Shown: positions 29,739 through 37,931 of the stretch, piece after piece
Layout of the letters: the number at the start of each line of letters is the position of its first letter
Position numbering within the stretch: position 1 is the stretch's first letter
Source: Sulfuricurvum sp. PD_MW2
Lineage (GTDB): Bacteria; Campylobacterota; Campylobacteria; Campylobacterales; Sulfurimonadaceae
DNA length: 64,000 nucleotides
Direction: 5' to 3'
Assembly (NCBI RefSeq): GCF_002633015.1
Contig: NZ_NSIU01000004.1
Coordinates: 1-64,000, forward strand
The notes under the pieces: generated by a model
Database searches by the model: none
The model's input: the letters and a program-made list of their open reading frames with translations, nothing else
Told to the model about the DNA's origin: nothing
Program-made: the position numbers and the translations under genes

Positions 29739-30409
29739 CGAATTCCCCCGAGTGATTTTTTGTTGAGAGTATAGACGAGAAGCAGTATTGCAAACGTGAC
29801 TACAAAGAGTGTAAGGGCGTATTGATGTGCCATTGCATAGTTGAGAGATTCCACTTCGTCATAGATTGCGATGGAAGCGACACGAGTTTCATCTGGGATA
29901 TTGCCTCCGATCATCAATATGACACCGAACTCTCCAACCGTGTGAGCGAAGGCAAGGACGATTCCTGATATAAGACCATGACGGATAGAGGGGAGGATAA
30001 CCCGAAGCATGGTTTGGAGTTTTGATTTTCCGAGTGTATAAGAAGCCTCGAAAATCGAGAGAGGTACTTGAGCTAGAGCGGATTGAATCGGATGAACCAT
30101 GAACGGGAGGCTAAAGAGGACGGAACTGATCACCAGCCCCTCAAAACTAAATGCCAATCGGATACCGTGATCGACCAAAAAACTACCGATGCTTGAAACG
30201 GGACTAAACGCCAACAACAAGTAAAATCCCAGAACAGATGGAGGCAAAACAAGAGGCATACTTACAATGGTCTCTAGGATGCTTTTGAAGCGTATTTTCG
30301 AGAAGACCAAAAATGAGGCAAGTGGGATAGCGATCACCAATAAAATAGCTGTTGTAATAGCAGCGAGTTTAAAGGTTAGTACCATAGTACTTAAAAATTC
30401 AGATTCCAT
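29735..30409 (-). CDS. modB: Molybdate ABC transporter permease
   Basis: Inner-membrane permease of 224 residues with five or more hydrophobic helices and the EAA coupling motif EASYTLGKSKLQTMLRVILP near residue 140. The ATG at 30409 (MESEFLSTMVLTFKL) is chosen for its GGGAGA ribosome site; the open frame extends 19 codons further into the di-TOBE gene but that part does not look like ModB. It overlaps the di-TOBE gene by 11 bases and modC by four. Confidence 0.92.
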   Translation of the reverse strand: MESEFLSTMVLTFKLAAITTAILLVIAIPLASFLVFSKIRFKSILETIVSMPLVLPPSVLGFYLLLAFSPVSSIGSFLVDHGIRLAFSFEGLVISSVLFSLPFMVHPIQSALAQVPLSIFEASYTLGKSKLQTMLRVILPSIRHGLISGIVLAFAHTVGEFGVILMIGGNIPDETRVASIAIYDEVESLNYAMAHQYALTLFVVTFAILLLVYTLNKKSLGGIR

Positions 30410-30794
30410 GCGTCTCCCTAAGCAGTGAAATTTCTGAGGGTTGAACAATCCAGTAGATAGTATCACCTACATCCATAGAGAGTGTCTCGAATGTTAATGT
30501 TGGCACCAATGCATTCAACGTCATTTCATGATAGGTGAAGGTGACCTGAGAGAGGATAGTTCCATACGAGATCTTTTGTACGATCCCTTTTGCACAATTT
30601 GCCGTAGTAATAAGCGGATGTTTAGAGAGGGTTATTTCAGTCTCTTTAAATGCCAATGTGACAGATGTCCCTATCGGTTCATGGGAAGCTTCGGCAAGAA
30701 GGAGATGAAAACGGTTTTCTCCGATATCAACGCTAAGGATACTGAGATGATCGGAGGCTTTAATGGCGGTGATGGTGGCGTTTAGAGTATTCAT
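30399..30794 (-). CDS. Di-TOBE molybdate-binding protein (molbindin-like)
   Basis: A 131-residue cytoplasmic protein built from two TOBE/Mop-type domains (about residues 1-65 and 66-131; each with the pattern N-x-I-x-A/V-I at its start: LNATITAIKASDHLSIL and CAKGIVQKISYGTILSQV). Such stand-alone proteins store or buffer molybdate or tungstate. No DNA-binding helix is present, in contrast to the ModE at 35 kb. It lies between modD-like and modB with overlaps on both sides (4 and 11 bases), so it is part of the transporter operon. Confidence 0.82.
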   Translation of the reverse strand: MNTLNATITAIKASDHLSILSVDIGENRFHLLLAEASHEPIGTSVTLAFKETEITLSKHPLITTANCAKGIVQKISYGTILSQVTFTYHEMTLNALVPTLTFETLSMDVGDTIYWIVQPSEISLLRETHGI

Positions 30795-31639
30795 AAAGGG
30801 TTAATTCTCACTTTGATATCAGCAGGTTGTGCATTGTAAGGTGATGAGGTGACGATCATATCGACTCCTGTGCCGGCATATTCGGCGATATTTTTGGTAC
30901 TGATGCCTCCCGTAGCGATCAATGTCATATGTGGGTAATCAGCGCGCAAGATTTGGACAGCATCAGCGAGTTTAGTAAGAGGGAATTTTTCAAGCTGGAG
31001 AATATCGGCACCCAAACGGGCAAATTTAAGTGCTTCGGCGATATCACTAACTTCAATGACAATCTTTTTTTCGGGGTTTGCTTTTTTAGCGTGGTTGAAT
31101 GCTTCTGCAAACGCTTCATCGGAAGGGAAGAAAATACGGTGGTAGTCAAAGATCAGAATCGATTCGGAAAGGCCTAAACGATGTGCGACTCCGCCGCCCG
31201 ATTCGACCGCTTTGATGGCGATTTTTTTCGTAAACGGAATACTCTTACGGGTAGTGGCCACCACTATATCAGGATTGATACTACGAGCCAAGAGTACCGC
31301 TTCGCGGGTATAGGTAGTGATACCGCTTGTATAATCGAGGAGGTTTTGAACCGATTTCCAAATCCGGTGGATATGGGATGCTTCACCGTGAGCTTCGAGA
31401 AAGATACTTTGCGGAGGAACCAGCGTTCCCGATTTCACAAATCCCTCAATTTCCAAACCATACAAACCGCACAATCGTACTGCTTCCTCAGTACAGGAGA
31501 CGACAAGAGGTCGCTCACGGGTAGAGAAAGTGATACTGGCACGTTGATCACTAATCCCCAGAGATGCGGTTGTGAGATCACCATAGGGGACATCTTCACA
31601 AAGCAGCGATTCAAGTTCAAAATCATTGAGAGTGATCAT
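30791..31639 (-). CDS. modD: ModD-like protein (NadC-family phosphoribosyltransferase fold)
   Basis: A 282-residue relative of quinolinate phosphoribosyltransferase (NadC) commonly found in molybdate transport operons as ModD. Conserved blocks: LLCEDVPYGDLTT near residue 12, LDYTSGITTYTREAV near residue 105, VVATTRKSIPFTKKIAIKAV near residue 130, GGGVAHRLGLSESILI near residue 152 and TLIATGGISTKNIAEYAGTG near residue 240. The biochemical role of ModD is not established; location indicates molybdate metabolism. ATG 31639 sits in an ATGA overlap with the upstream methyltransferase stop. Confidence 0.85.
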   Translation of the reverse strand: MITLNDFELESLLCEDVPYGDLTTASLGISDQRASITFSTRERPLVVSCTEEAVRLCGLYGLEIEGFVKSGTLVPPQSIFLEAHGEASHIHRIWKSVQNLLDYTSGITTYTREAVLLARSINPDIVVATTRKSIPFTKKIAIKAVESGGGVAHRLGLSESILIFDYHRIFFPSDEAFAEAFNHAKKANPEKKIVIEVSDIAEALKFARLGADILQLEKFPLTKLADAVQILRADYPHMTLIATGGISTKNIAEYAGTGVDMIVTSSPYNAQPADIKVRINPL

Positions 31640-32430
31640 AGCGTTGTTTCCCAACTGATAAATGCCCAGTTGACTGAGCGCGGAGGACGATTTTGTGCGA
31701 CGATGACATCACGGTAGTATTGGCGTGCTTTTGCTTTTTGATCTTCTGTGAGTTCATGGACACTCCAAATCAGGGATTCGACAAAATCTTCTTCAGTAGT
31801 GCTTCGAACACTTCCTCGACCTGTTTCGATATAGTCGATACGCGGAAGGTAGCCTTGAGTATAGAGGATAATAGGAATATACCAGTAGTCGGGTTTGGTT
31901 TTGACCTTTTTACCGATGTAATCGAGGATATTCATATCGACGAAACTCCCTCCGACTTTGTAGGTGAGATAACACGCTTTTCGTGCAAAGGTTGACATTT
32001 TCATGAGGGCGGTTTCGATATCAGGAACTTCAATAGAGCGCGATGCTACGACAATATCGATTTGCGGCAAATGGCTCCAGTCGTCTTCCCATCCAATATG
32101 ATATGTTTTAATATTAGTAACACCCTCTCTTGTGGTGTAGGCTTTGAGCTCTTCGAGCATTTGGGCCGAAAAGTCGATGGCGATCACCTCTTTGACCCGT
32201 TTTGCCAGAGGTATTGCCAAGGTTCCAGGACCACAGCCGATGTCGAGAACAACTTCGTCTCCGGAAAGATTCATACGAGAGATGAAGTCGTTGACGTAGG
32301 GGCTATTGATGACGGATGCTGCCATATCGGATGATTTTTCATCCCAGTCGCTACAGGTTTTACTTTTGAAATCCGTAGAGGCTTTGTGTGCGCGATACAT
32401 CGCTGCAAAATCGATTGGTTCGTGAAACAT
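31636..32430 (-). CDS. Class I SAM-dependent methyltransferase in the mod operon
   Basis: A 264-residue methyltransferase with SAM motif I VVLDIGCGPGTLAIPLA near residue 62 and motif II VIAIDFSAQMLEEL near residue 83. The substrate is unknown. The C-terminal part has a RSTTEEDFVESLIW segment seen in other small-molecule methyltransferases. It is the first gene of the operon that continues modD-like, di-TOBE, modB, modC, and it is preceded by a diverged copy of the CGTTATATC element. That context suggests a role linked to molybdate or molybdopterin, but this is inference. Confidence 0.82.
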   Translation of the reverse strand: MFHEPIDFAAMYRAHKASTDFKSKTCSDWDEKSSDMAASVINSPYVNDFISRMNLSGDEVVLDIGCGPGTLAIPLAKRVKEVIAIDFSAQMLEELKAYTTREGVTNIKTYHIGWEDDWSHLPQIDIVVASRSIEVPDIETALMKMSTFARKACYLTYKVGGSFVDMNILDYIGKKVKTKPDYWYIPIILYTQGYLPRIDYIETGRGSVRSTTEEDFVESLIWSVHELTEDQKAKARQYYRDVIVAQNRPPRSVNWAFISWETTL

Positions 32431-32453
32431 GAATTCCCTTTATAGCATAGATT

Positions 32454-32476
32454 GTATCATATTTGATCTAACGTAT
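32454..32476 (-). promoter_or_regulatory. Diverged mod-type element upstream of the methyltransferase operon
   Basis: On the minus strand the sequence reads ATACGTTAGATCAAATATG followed by ATAC, which lines up with the modA-upstream element ATCGTTATATCAAAATAGATAC (same CGTTA-ATCAAA core and the same terminal GATAC). It lies about 24-46 bases upstream of the start codon. Probably a regulator-binding site or shared promoter element of the molybdate genes. Confidence 0.45.
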
Positions 32477-32555
32477 GAGATTGCAAGAATAATAGAACCC
32501 TTTACGCGTTTATACACTTTTATTCTAGACAAATTAATACCATTATCGGGTGCGT

Positions 32556-33962
32556 TTAAAAAAAGTAATTTGCTTCTAGACGCATTTCACGATTAGAGGT
32601 CTCTTTGATATACAGTGCTGTTGTATCGTTATCTTGATTCATAAGACGTATTTTGAGTTCTGTCCCTTTCCAATTTCCCGAAAGTTTGTACAAAATATCC
32701 AAGTTTTCTTGATGGGTATCGCCGTTTTGAAAAGCACGATCGGTCATACTTTGGTACGGTTTTTTGCTAGGATCACGGTCATAGTAGGCATAGCTTAGGG
32801 TTGTACTCATGCCATCAATCATACGGTTCCAATCATAATCGAGTTGTGCTTTATAAGCTCGCGTATTAGCATTCCAATCGGTTTGAGTCATCGATCGGGT
32901 ATATCCTTCTGTCGGAAAACCACGCCATGGTGCGATCAAATCTCCATTGCTTGAAGTATATGAGGTAGCTAAAGTCAATTTGGCTGCTCGATAGTTTATG
33001 GAAGTACGCAATGCAAACAATGCAGTATCAACACTCTGATCACTATCATAATTGTTTGTTCTTGGCAAAATGATCGCACCAGCCCCTTTATCATATTGTT
33101 TAATATAGCGTCCTCCGAAACCTATAATCGCATCACCTGCTTCAAAAGCATAGTTGGCTTCTAGTGTCGTTTGATCAACAATATCATTCCAACGCATACC
33201 CCATAGCTGTAACTCTAGATTATCAATCGATTTATTTTTGATTCCCCCGATAATAACACCGGGTGCTTCTCCGTGAGTTCCTTTTACCGTAGCGTAGTGG
33301 GTACCGTAATACGCAGCGATCTTATCCGGCGTATCTCCTGTATCTGCCATATTTCCAAAATAACTCATGCCGCGTTCTTTGATTCGATCTGCGTAATCGA
33401 TTTGAATGGTTGTATTTGGCAGATCATTTGAAATGGCTTCGATACCCTCGATAGCGATCGGGATCATTTTTGTGTCATTTGGATTGATATAGGGATTACT
33501 CATCAGCATGCGTCCTGCTTTTGCCTTGGTATTTGCAATATCGTATTGGAGATATGCTTGAGCCAAAACGGCATACCCTTGGGCGTACGTTGCTGAAACC
33601 GGTGCTCCGCTTGGACGAGTAATATCTCGAGAAAAAAGATCCTTACTGGTGGTTGCACCTGCTCCGTCTGCTGCATCGGTAATGCCTGCTGGATTTTGTG
33701 TCGTATACAGACCTGCAGTTGCACTAAAACCATACAATGGAGCAGTTTTGTAAATCAAACTCCCTCCAACTGCCAGACCGTGAGCATCAGGGGCACCTTT
33801 CCCGGTTGTTCCATTGTTCACATCCCAATCCGTGTCGAAGTATTGAGCTCGTAAACGTCCCTCTAGTTTTCCGTCTTTAAAGGCACTTGCCAAATCATCT
33901 GCAGCGGTAGCCAGCAGTGCTGTTCCTAAAAGTAATGCGGCTGTAACACTGAATTTCGTCAT
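32556..33962 (-). CDS. OprD/MOMP-like outer membrane porin
   Basis: A 468-residue beta-barrel porin of the type common in Campylobacterota: signal peptide (VTAALLLGTALLATAA), then GKLEGRLRAQYFDTDW as first strand, alternating beta strands throughout and a terminal aromatic residue (MRLEANYFF) recognised by the Bam machinery. Porins of this type let small anions or nutrients diffuse into the periplasm. It lies between modA and the methyltransferase operon, on the same strand, and has the same 15-base upstream element as modA, so coregulation with molybdate uptake is likely. Substrate not shown by sequence. Confidence 0.85.
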   Translation of the reverse strand: MTKFSVTAALLLGTALLATAADDLASAFKDGKLEGRLRAQYFDTDWDVNNGTTGKGAPDAHGLAVGGSLIYKTAPLYGFSATAGLYTTQNPAGITDAADGAGATTSKDLFSRDITRPSGAPVSATYAQGYAVLAQAYLQYDIANTKAKAGRMLMSNPYINPNDTKMIPIAIEGIEAISNDLPNTTIQIDYADRIKERGMSYFGNMADTGDTPDKIAAYYGTHYATVKGTHGEAPGVIIGGIKNKSIDNLELQLWGMRWNDIVDQTTLEANYAFEAGDAIIGFGGRYIKQYDKGAGAIILPRTNNYDSDQSVDTALFALRTSINYRAAKLTLATSYTSSNGDLIAPWRGFPTEGYTRSMTQTDWNANTRAYKAQLDYDWNRMIDGMSTTLSYAYYDRDPSKKPYQSMTDRAFQNGDTHQENLDILYKLSGNWKGTELKIRLMNQDNDTTALYIKETSNREMRLEANYFF

Positions 33963-33978
33963 TTTTTATCCTTATTTA

Positions 33979-33993
33979 TATTTTGATATAACG
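33979..33993 (-). promoter_or_regulatory. CGTTATATC element upstream of the porin
   Basis: A 15-base sequence (minus strand CGTTATATCAAAATA) identical to the one upstream of modA, at the same distance from the start codon (16 bases here, 17 for modA). It resembles one half of the palindrome at 34870-34899. Likely an operator for ModE or part of a shared promoter. Confidence 0.55.
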
Positions 33994-34013
33994 CTAATTT
34001 TGGCTATGTCAGA

Positions 34014-34029
34014 CTCTGCCGAAGCAGAG
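34014..34029 (-). terminator. UUCG-loop hairpin between modA and porin
   Basis: Six-bp stem CTCTGC / GCAGAG closing a CGAA loop; on the minus-strand transcript the loop is UUCG, a very stable tetraloop. It starts four bases past the modA stop. No U-run follows, so it may act as an RNA 3'-end stabiliser or partial terminator, separating modA and porin levels. Confidence 0.45.
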
Positions 34030-34032
34030 CCG

Positions 34033-34788
34033 TTATCTCTTCGGCAAGCCGTATCCACTTGATTTTAAAATTTCGAGTGCTTTGGGTGATGACATAAAGC
34101 GTAGGAATTTTTTGGCGGCGATTTGATTTTCAGGCGAGCCGTTTTTGAGACCTACCATCGCCTGATCGATCGTGTTGTACGATTTTGGATCGACTTCGAC
34201 CCACTTACCGACGTTTTTCATCTCTGGGCTTAGGACGATCGATTTGGCCATGAATCCGATATCGACTGCTTTGGACGTGACGTAGCTTCCGACCTGAGAG
34301 ATCGATTCGGCAGTGACGATTTTAGATGCTGCATCATCGGCAACTTTATAGTATTTCATCGTATTCATCGCTTCCGTTCCGTAAGGTGCGGTTTTTGGAT
34401 TGGCGACGGCGATTTTTTTGACGGAGGGATCAGCCACAATAGTGATTCCTTTGGAAAGATCGATACCCGTATCGCTCCAGATCACCAACTTGCCGTATGC
34501 GTACACTTGTGATGGAGTGGTTGTGAACCCTCCTTGGGCAAGTTTTGCAGGGAATTCGACATCTGCGGAGAGAAATGCGTCATACGGTGCACCGCTCATG
34601 ATTTGTTGCGTCAGTTTACCGGAAGCACCGGTGATGATTTTGACATCAATTCCGCTCTCTTTGGTAAACTCTTTTGCGATGTCGTTCACCGCATATTTCA
34701 TATTAGCCGCAGCGGCAACCGTAATCGTTTGAGCGGCAAGTGCCGAAGCACATGCTAACGAAGCAAGAACAATTTTGAGTAATTTCAT
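34033..34788 (-). CDS. modA: Molybdate-binding periplasmic protein
   Basis: Periplasmic solute-binding protein of the molybdate ABC importer, 251 residues. It has a signal peptide (LLKIVLASLACASALAA), the ModA opening ITVAAAANMKYAVNDIAKEF, the oxyanion-binding Ser in GASGKLTQQI near residue 58 and the AVANPKTAPYGTEAM region near residue 130. It is separated from modB and modC by the porin and the methyltransferase operon, which is an unusual split. AAGGAG ribosome site lies seven bases before the ATG. Confidence 0.95.
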   Translation of the reverse strand: MKLLKIVLASLACASALAAQTITVAAAANMKYAVNDIAKEFTKESGIDVKIITGASGKLTQQIMSGAPYDAFLSADVEFPAKLAQGGFTTTPSQVYAYGKLVIWSDTGIDLSKGITIVADPSVKKIAVANPKTAPYGTEAMNTMKYYKVADDAASKIVTAESISQVGSYVTSKAVDIGFMAKSIVLSPEMKNVGKWVEVDPKSYNTIDQAMVGLKNGSPENQIAAKKFLRFMSSPKALEILKSSGYGLPKR

Positions 34789-34800
34789 CTAATCTCCTTA

Positions 34801-34828
34801 GTATCTATTTTGATATAACGATTGATAC
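34801..34828 (-). promoter_or_regulatory. CGTTATATC element upstream of modA
   Basis: Contains the 15-mer CGTTATATCAAAATA (minus strand, 34806-34820) shared exactly with the porin upstream region, flanked by GTATC and GATAC inverted ends. It lies just upstream of the modA ribosome site. Candidate molybdate-responsive operator. Confidence 0.55.
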
Positions 34829-34869
34829 AAACCAATAAATGCAAAAATAGTTCGCGAAAAATACGACAT

Positions 34870-34899
34870 TTTCGTTATGTTTTGTAAGATATAACGAAA
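34870..34899. promoter_or_regulatory. Palindromic candidate ModE box
   Basis: Perfect 9-bp inverted repeat TTTCGTTAT (34870-34878) and ATAACGAAA (34891-34899) separated by 12 bases. The right half includes GATATAACG, the core also present upstream of modA and the porin. Dimension and sequence (CGTTAT ... ATAACG) resemble the E. coli ModE operator type. It lies about 80 bases upstream of the modA start and between modA and the end of modE. Confidence 0.65.
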
Positions 34900-34944
34900 T
34901 TATAGAGAAAAAGTCTTAAAGTTTGTAGTGAAAATAAAAATGTG

Positions 34945-35721
34945 TTATAAGCCGATAATAATGTGTTTGGGAGAGATGAGGGCATAAGCATTCATCCCCT
35001 CGGAGAGTTTTTTCGTTTCTTTTGGATTCATCAGCGCGATAATATCGGTAAAAAGATCAAGTGCAAAGGTGATTTCATCGGTTTCTTCTTGAGATTCGAT
35101 TCGGCTGATCGTCCCTTTGAGACAATTGATTGTCTCCTCTTTTTTAGAGGGAGCCGAAACGATTGTGACATCGCTGGATTTGATGATGGCATAGAGATCA
35201 CATCCAATTGTAAGACCCATGTTACGGATCGATTTCATCGTAATGATCGACTGGATCGTATGACTGCCGGTCAGTGAAAGGGTGAGGATACCGTTCAATC
35301 CTCGCTCTTCGATCGAGAGTAGGGTAGCGGGGAGCTGATTGCGTGCACTGGTGGTGAGAAAAGTACGGCTCAGGATTCGGGCGAGTCGCTCAGGATCATC
35401 TCCCGCTTCGGCGAATCGGTCGATAAACTGGCGATGCAGTTCTGAAAAGCGGTGAAACGTCGCAATAAGCTCATGCGCGTAGGGGGTAAGCTTCGTTCCT
35501 CCACCCCCTTTTCCTCCAGTCAAACGTTCGATGAGAGGCTGATCAGCAAGTGCATTCATACCGTTGATACGTTCCCATGCAGCTTTGTAGCTCATTTTCA
35601 TCTCTTTGGCTGCGGCATTGATCGATCCTGTTTTGTCGATACGCTCCAGCAGCTCAATACGACCGGCACCTAAAAAGCTTTGACCTTCTTTACTAAGCCA
35701 AAAACGTCCGTCAATTTGCAT
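34945..35721 (-). CDS. modE: Molybdate-responsive transcriptional regulator ModE
   Basis: A 258-residue regulator: N-terminal LysR-like winged helix (RIELLERIDKTGSINAAAKE, MSYKAAWERINGMNALADQPL, GGKGGGGTKLTPYAHEL; residues about 20-85) followed by two TOBE/Mop molybdate-binding domains (about 120-185 and 190-258; GLNGILTLSLTG and GLTIGCDLYAIIKSSDVTI). With molybdate bound, ModE represses transport genes. The start overlaps the aroE stop as TAATG, so it is the last gene of the long cvpA-to-aroE operon rather than having its own promoter. Its likely targets start about 150 bases downstream. Confidence 0.94.
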   Translation of the reverse strand: MQIDGRFWLSKEGQSFLGAGRIELLERIDKTGSINAAAKEMKMSYKAAWERINGMNALADQPLIERLTGGKGGGGTKLTPYAHELIATFHRFSELHRQFIDRFAEAGDDPERLARILSRTFLTTSARNQLPATLLSIEERGLNGILTLSLTGSHTIQSIITMKSIRNMGLTIGCDLYAIIKSSDVTIVSAPSKKEETINCLKGTISRIESQEETDEITFALDLFTDIIALMNPKETKKLSEGMNAYALISPKHIIIGL

Positions 35722-36512
35722 TAGAGAGAGAAACTCTGCTTCATTGCAGATCGGATGTTATCGATGGGAACTTCTCCATCCATAAAGAGATGATTGGCGA
35801 GAACTCCTTGCTCCAAAAGCATATCTGAACCGTCTTTATACGGGAGTCCGCTCACTTTTACTTCACGTAAATAAGGTGTTTCTTTTCCATAAATGACATC
35901 GATCGCCCCTTTTGCTTGGGCTAATAGTTCCATTAAAAGAGGACGTGGAAGAGGAAGTTCATTGTCGCTAAGCCCTGCAGAGGTGGTATTGATGATCAGA
36001 TCATACGGTCTTGCCGTAAAATCGTCCCAGTCAAAACACTCAAGCCCCTCAGATAAAAAGTATTCCAACCGTCCTCGTGATCGGTTTAGGATCGTAGGCG
36101 AAATTTCACCGTTACGCAAAGCGATAGCAAGGGCTCTGGCTGTTCCTCCTGCTCCTAAAATCAGAGCATTTTTAATTTCTCCGAAAGATTGAATTGCTGA
36201 CATAAAACCATCTGCATCGGTGTTGTATCCGATCAGTTTCCCTTTTTCCAACACGAGGGTATTGACCGCTTTGATCGCTTTGGCAATACCGCGAACTTCA
36301 TCGCATTGTGCATAAGCAGCTTCTTTGTGCGGGACGGTGACATTTGCTCCGGAAAGGGCTTTGGCAAAAAAAACATCTCGAAGTTGTGATCCATCCTGTA
36401 GTCGGGTACGACTGTAACATGCGGAGATGTCAAGTGCTTTGAAGACATAATTGTGCATCAACGGTGAGCGCGAATGGCTGACCGGATCACCGAAGATAGT
36501 GAAGTGTTTCAT
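35721..36512 (-). CDS. aroE: Shikimate dehydrogenase
   Basis: NADPH-dependent reduction of 3-dehydroshikimate to shikimate in aromatic amino acid synthesis. The 263-residue protein shows the shikimate-binding SHSRSPLMHNYVF near residue 12, catalytic Lys in NVTVPHKEAAY near residue 65, nucleotide motif ALILGAGGTARALAIAL near residue 117 with the NRSRGR adenosine-phosphate contact, and the late GSDMLLEQG motif. It overlaps trpE by four bases upstream and modE by one base downstream. Confidence 0.95.
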   Translation of the reverse strand: MKHFTIFGDPVSHSRSPLMHNYVFKALDISACYSRTRLQDGSQLRDVFFAKALSGANVTVPHKEAAYAQCDEVRGIAKAIKAVNTLVLEKGKLIGYNTDADGFMSAIQSFGEIKNALILGAGGTARALAIALRNGEISPTILNRSRGRLEYFLSEGLECFDWDDFTARPYDLIINTTSAGLSDNELPLPRPLLMELLAQAKGAIDVIYGKETPYLREVKVSGLPYKDGSDMLLEQGVLANHLFMDGEVPIDNIRSAMKQSFSL

Positions 36513-37921
36513 TTTGAAGGTACCAGATCATCCAATGTGCTCATCAAAGCACCGAGTTTATTGGTCACTTCGAGGTATTCGAGTTCGTGAACCGAGTCTG
36601 CAACGACACCGGCTCCGGCTTGTAAAACAACGCTATCGGGTTTGATAAGAGCGGTACGAATGGTTATAGCGCTGTCCATGTTTCCGTCAAATCCAAAATA
36701 ACCGATCGTTCCGCTGTAAAATCCCCGCTTTACCCCCTCAAATTCTGCGATCAGCTCCATCGCACGAATTTTCGGTGCACCTGTCATGGTACCTGCAGTA
36801 AATGTAGCGGCGAGAAGATCAAACATATCTTTGTCATCAGCGATTTGAGCATGGACATCGGAAACAATATGCATAACATGTGAGTAGCGCTCAACGTGCA
36901 TCATCTCTTCAACTTTTACGGTTCCTGTTTTCGCAACACGTCCGACATCGTTACGTCCTAGATCAATCAGCATGAGATGTTCTGAAAGCTCTTTTGGATC
37001 GGAGAGAAGTTCCTCTTCGAGTTCCAAATCGCGTTGTCGTGTTCCGCCGCGTTTTCGAGTACCTGCAATCGGACGAAGGAGGATATCCCCATCCGTAAGG
37101 CGAACCATAACTTCAGGAGAACTGCCGACAATACTGAAATCCTCATACTCCATCAAATACATATAGGGAGAGGGGTTTTTAAGTCTCAAAATACGGTAAA
37201 AACTAAACGGATCAACCTGTGCATGTCGGATATAGCGGTTGGTCATGAGTATTTGGAAAACATCACCGCTAAGGATCATGTTTTTAGATTGATCGACCAT
37301 CGAGAAAAATTTCTCTTTGGTAAAAATGAACTCTCCGCCTTGGTCATTGTGTATCGGTTTGAGAGGAGTGTAGGTATATGGAGATTTGAGCGTAGTTTCG
37401 ATCTCTTCAAAACGCTCACTCATTGCGTCTTGAGTCGTAAGCATGGTAATCGTTGCGGTCTTATGGGAGACGACCAAAGTGAGTTTCGGTAGGATCAAAT
37501 CCATATCGGGGATATTGGTTTGATCGACGAGATGACTCATCGATTCTTCAAGAACATGCTCAAAAACCTGTACCATATCGTATCCGATATAGCCGATAAA
37601 ACCGTCGATATAGCCCACTTTTAGTTCGCGAGCACGTTCACGATAGGCTTTGTGATCAAGTGCCGCATAGTATTTTTTTAAAAATTCAAAAGGGGAGATA
37701 TCGAGCGTTTTGCTTTGAGCTGTTGAATTGATATAGGTGGTTTGCTTTTGATTGTAAATCAGTCTCTCGCGCGCACCGATAACGATAATAGTGTAATTAC
37801 CGTCGCTGTTTCCAGCACTTTCGAATAAGAAGCTGACTTCATTAGGGAAAAGGCTTTTTGCCTTTTCGTATACGGCTATAGGGGCAAATTGGTCAAGAGA
37901 AAAATGGCGTGAAGAGATCAC
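36509..37921 (-). CDS. trpE: Anthranilate synthase component I (chorismate-binding)
   Basis: Forms anthranilate from chorismate with glutamine-derived ammonia supplied by TrpG. The 470-residue protein has the N-terminal SFLFESAG region (tryptophan-binding LLES-type site) and the conserved catalytic domain: RPIAGTRKRGG near residue 305, LIDLGRNDVGRVA, ERYSHVMHIVSDV and TFTAGTMTGAPKIRAMELI. PabB is the main alternative; the N-terminal site favours TrpE. GTG 37921 is preferred to upstream codons since AAAGGGG lies five bases before it and the earlier frame would overlap the SPOR gene. No trpG is adjacent. Confidence 0.85.
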   Translation of the reverse strand: MISSRHFSLDQFAPIAVYEKAKSLFPNEVSFLFESAGNSDGNYTIIVIGARERLIYNQKQTTYINSTAQSKTLDISPFEFLKKYYAALDHKAYRERARELKVGYIDGFIGYIGYDMVQVFEHVLEESMSHLVDQTNIPDMDLILPKLTLVVSHKTATITMLTTQDAMSERFEEIETTLKSPYTYTPLKPIHNDQGGEFIFTKEKFFSMVDQSKNMILSGDVFQILMTNRYIRHAQVDPFSFYRILRLKNPSPYMYLMEYEDFSIVGSSPEVMVRLTDGDILLRPIAGTRKRGGTRQRDLELEEELLSDPKELSEHLMLIDLGRNDVGRVAKTGTVKVEEMMHVERYSHVMHIVSDVHAQIADDKDMFDLLAATFTAGTMTGAPKIRAMELIAEFEGVKRGFYSGTIGYFGFDGNMDSAITIRTALIKPDSVVLQAGAGVVADSVHELEYLEVTNKLGALMSTLDDLVPSK

Positions 37922-37931
37922 ATTACCCCTT

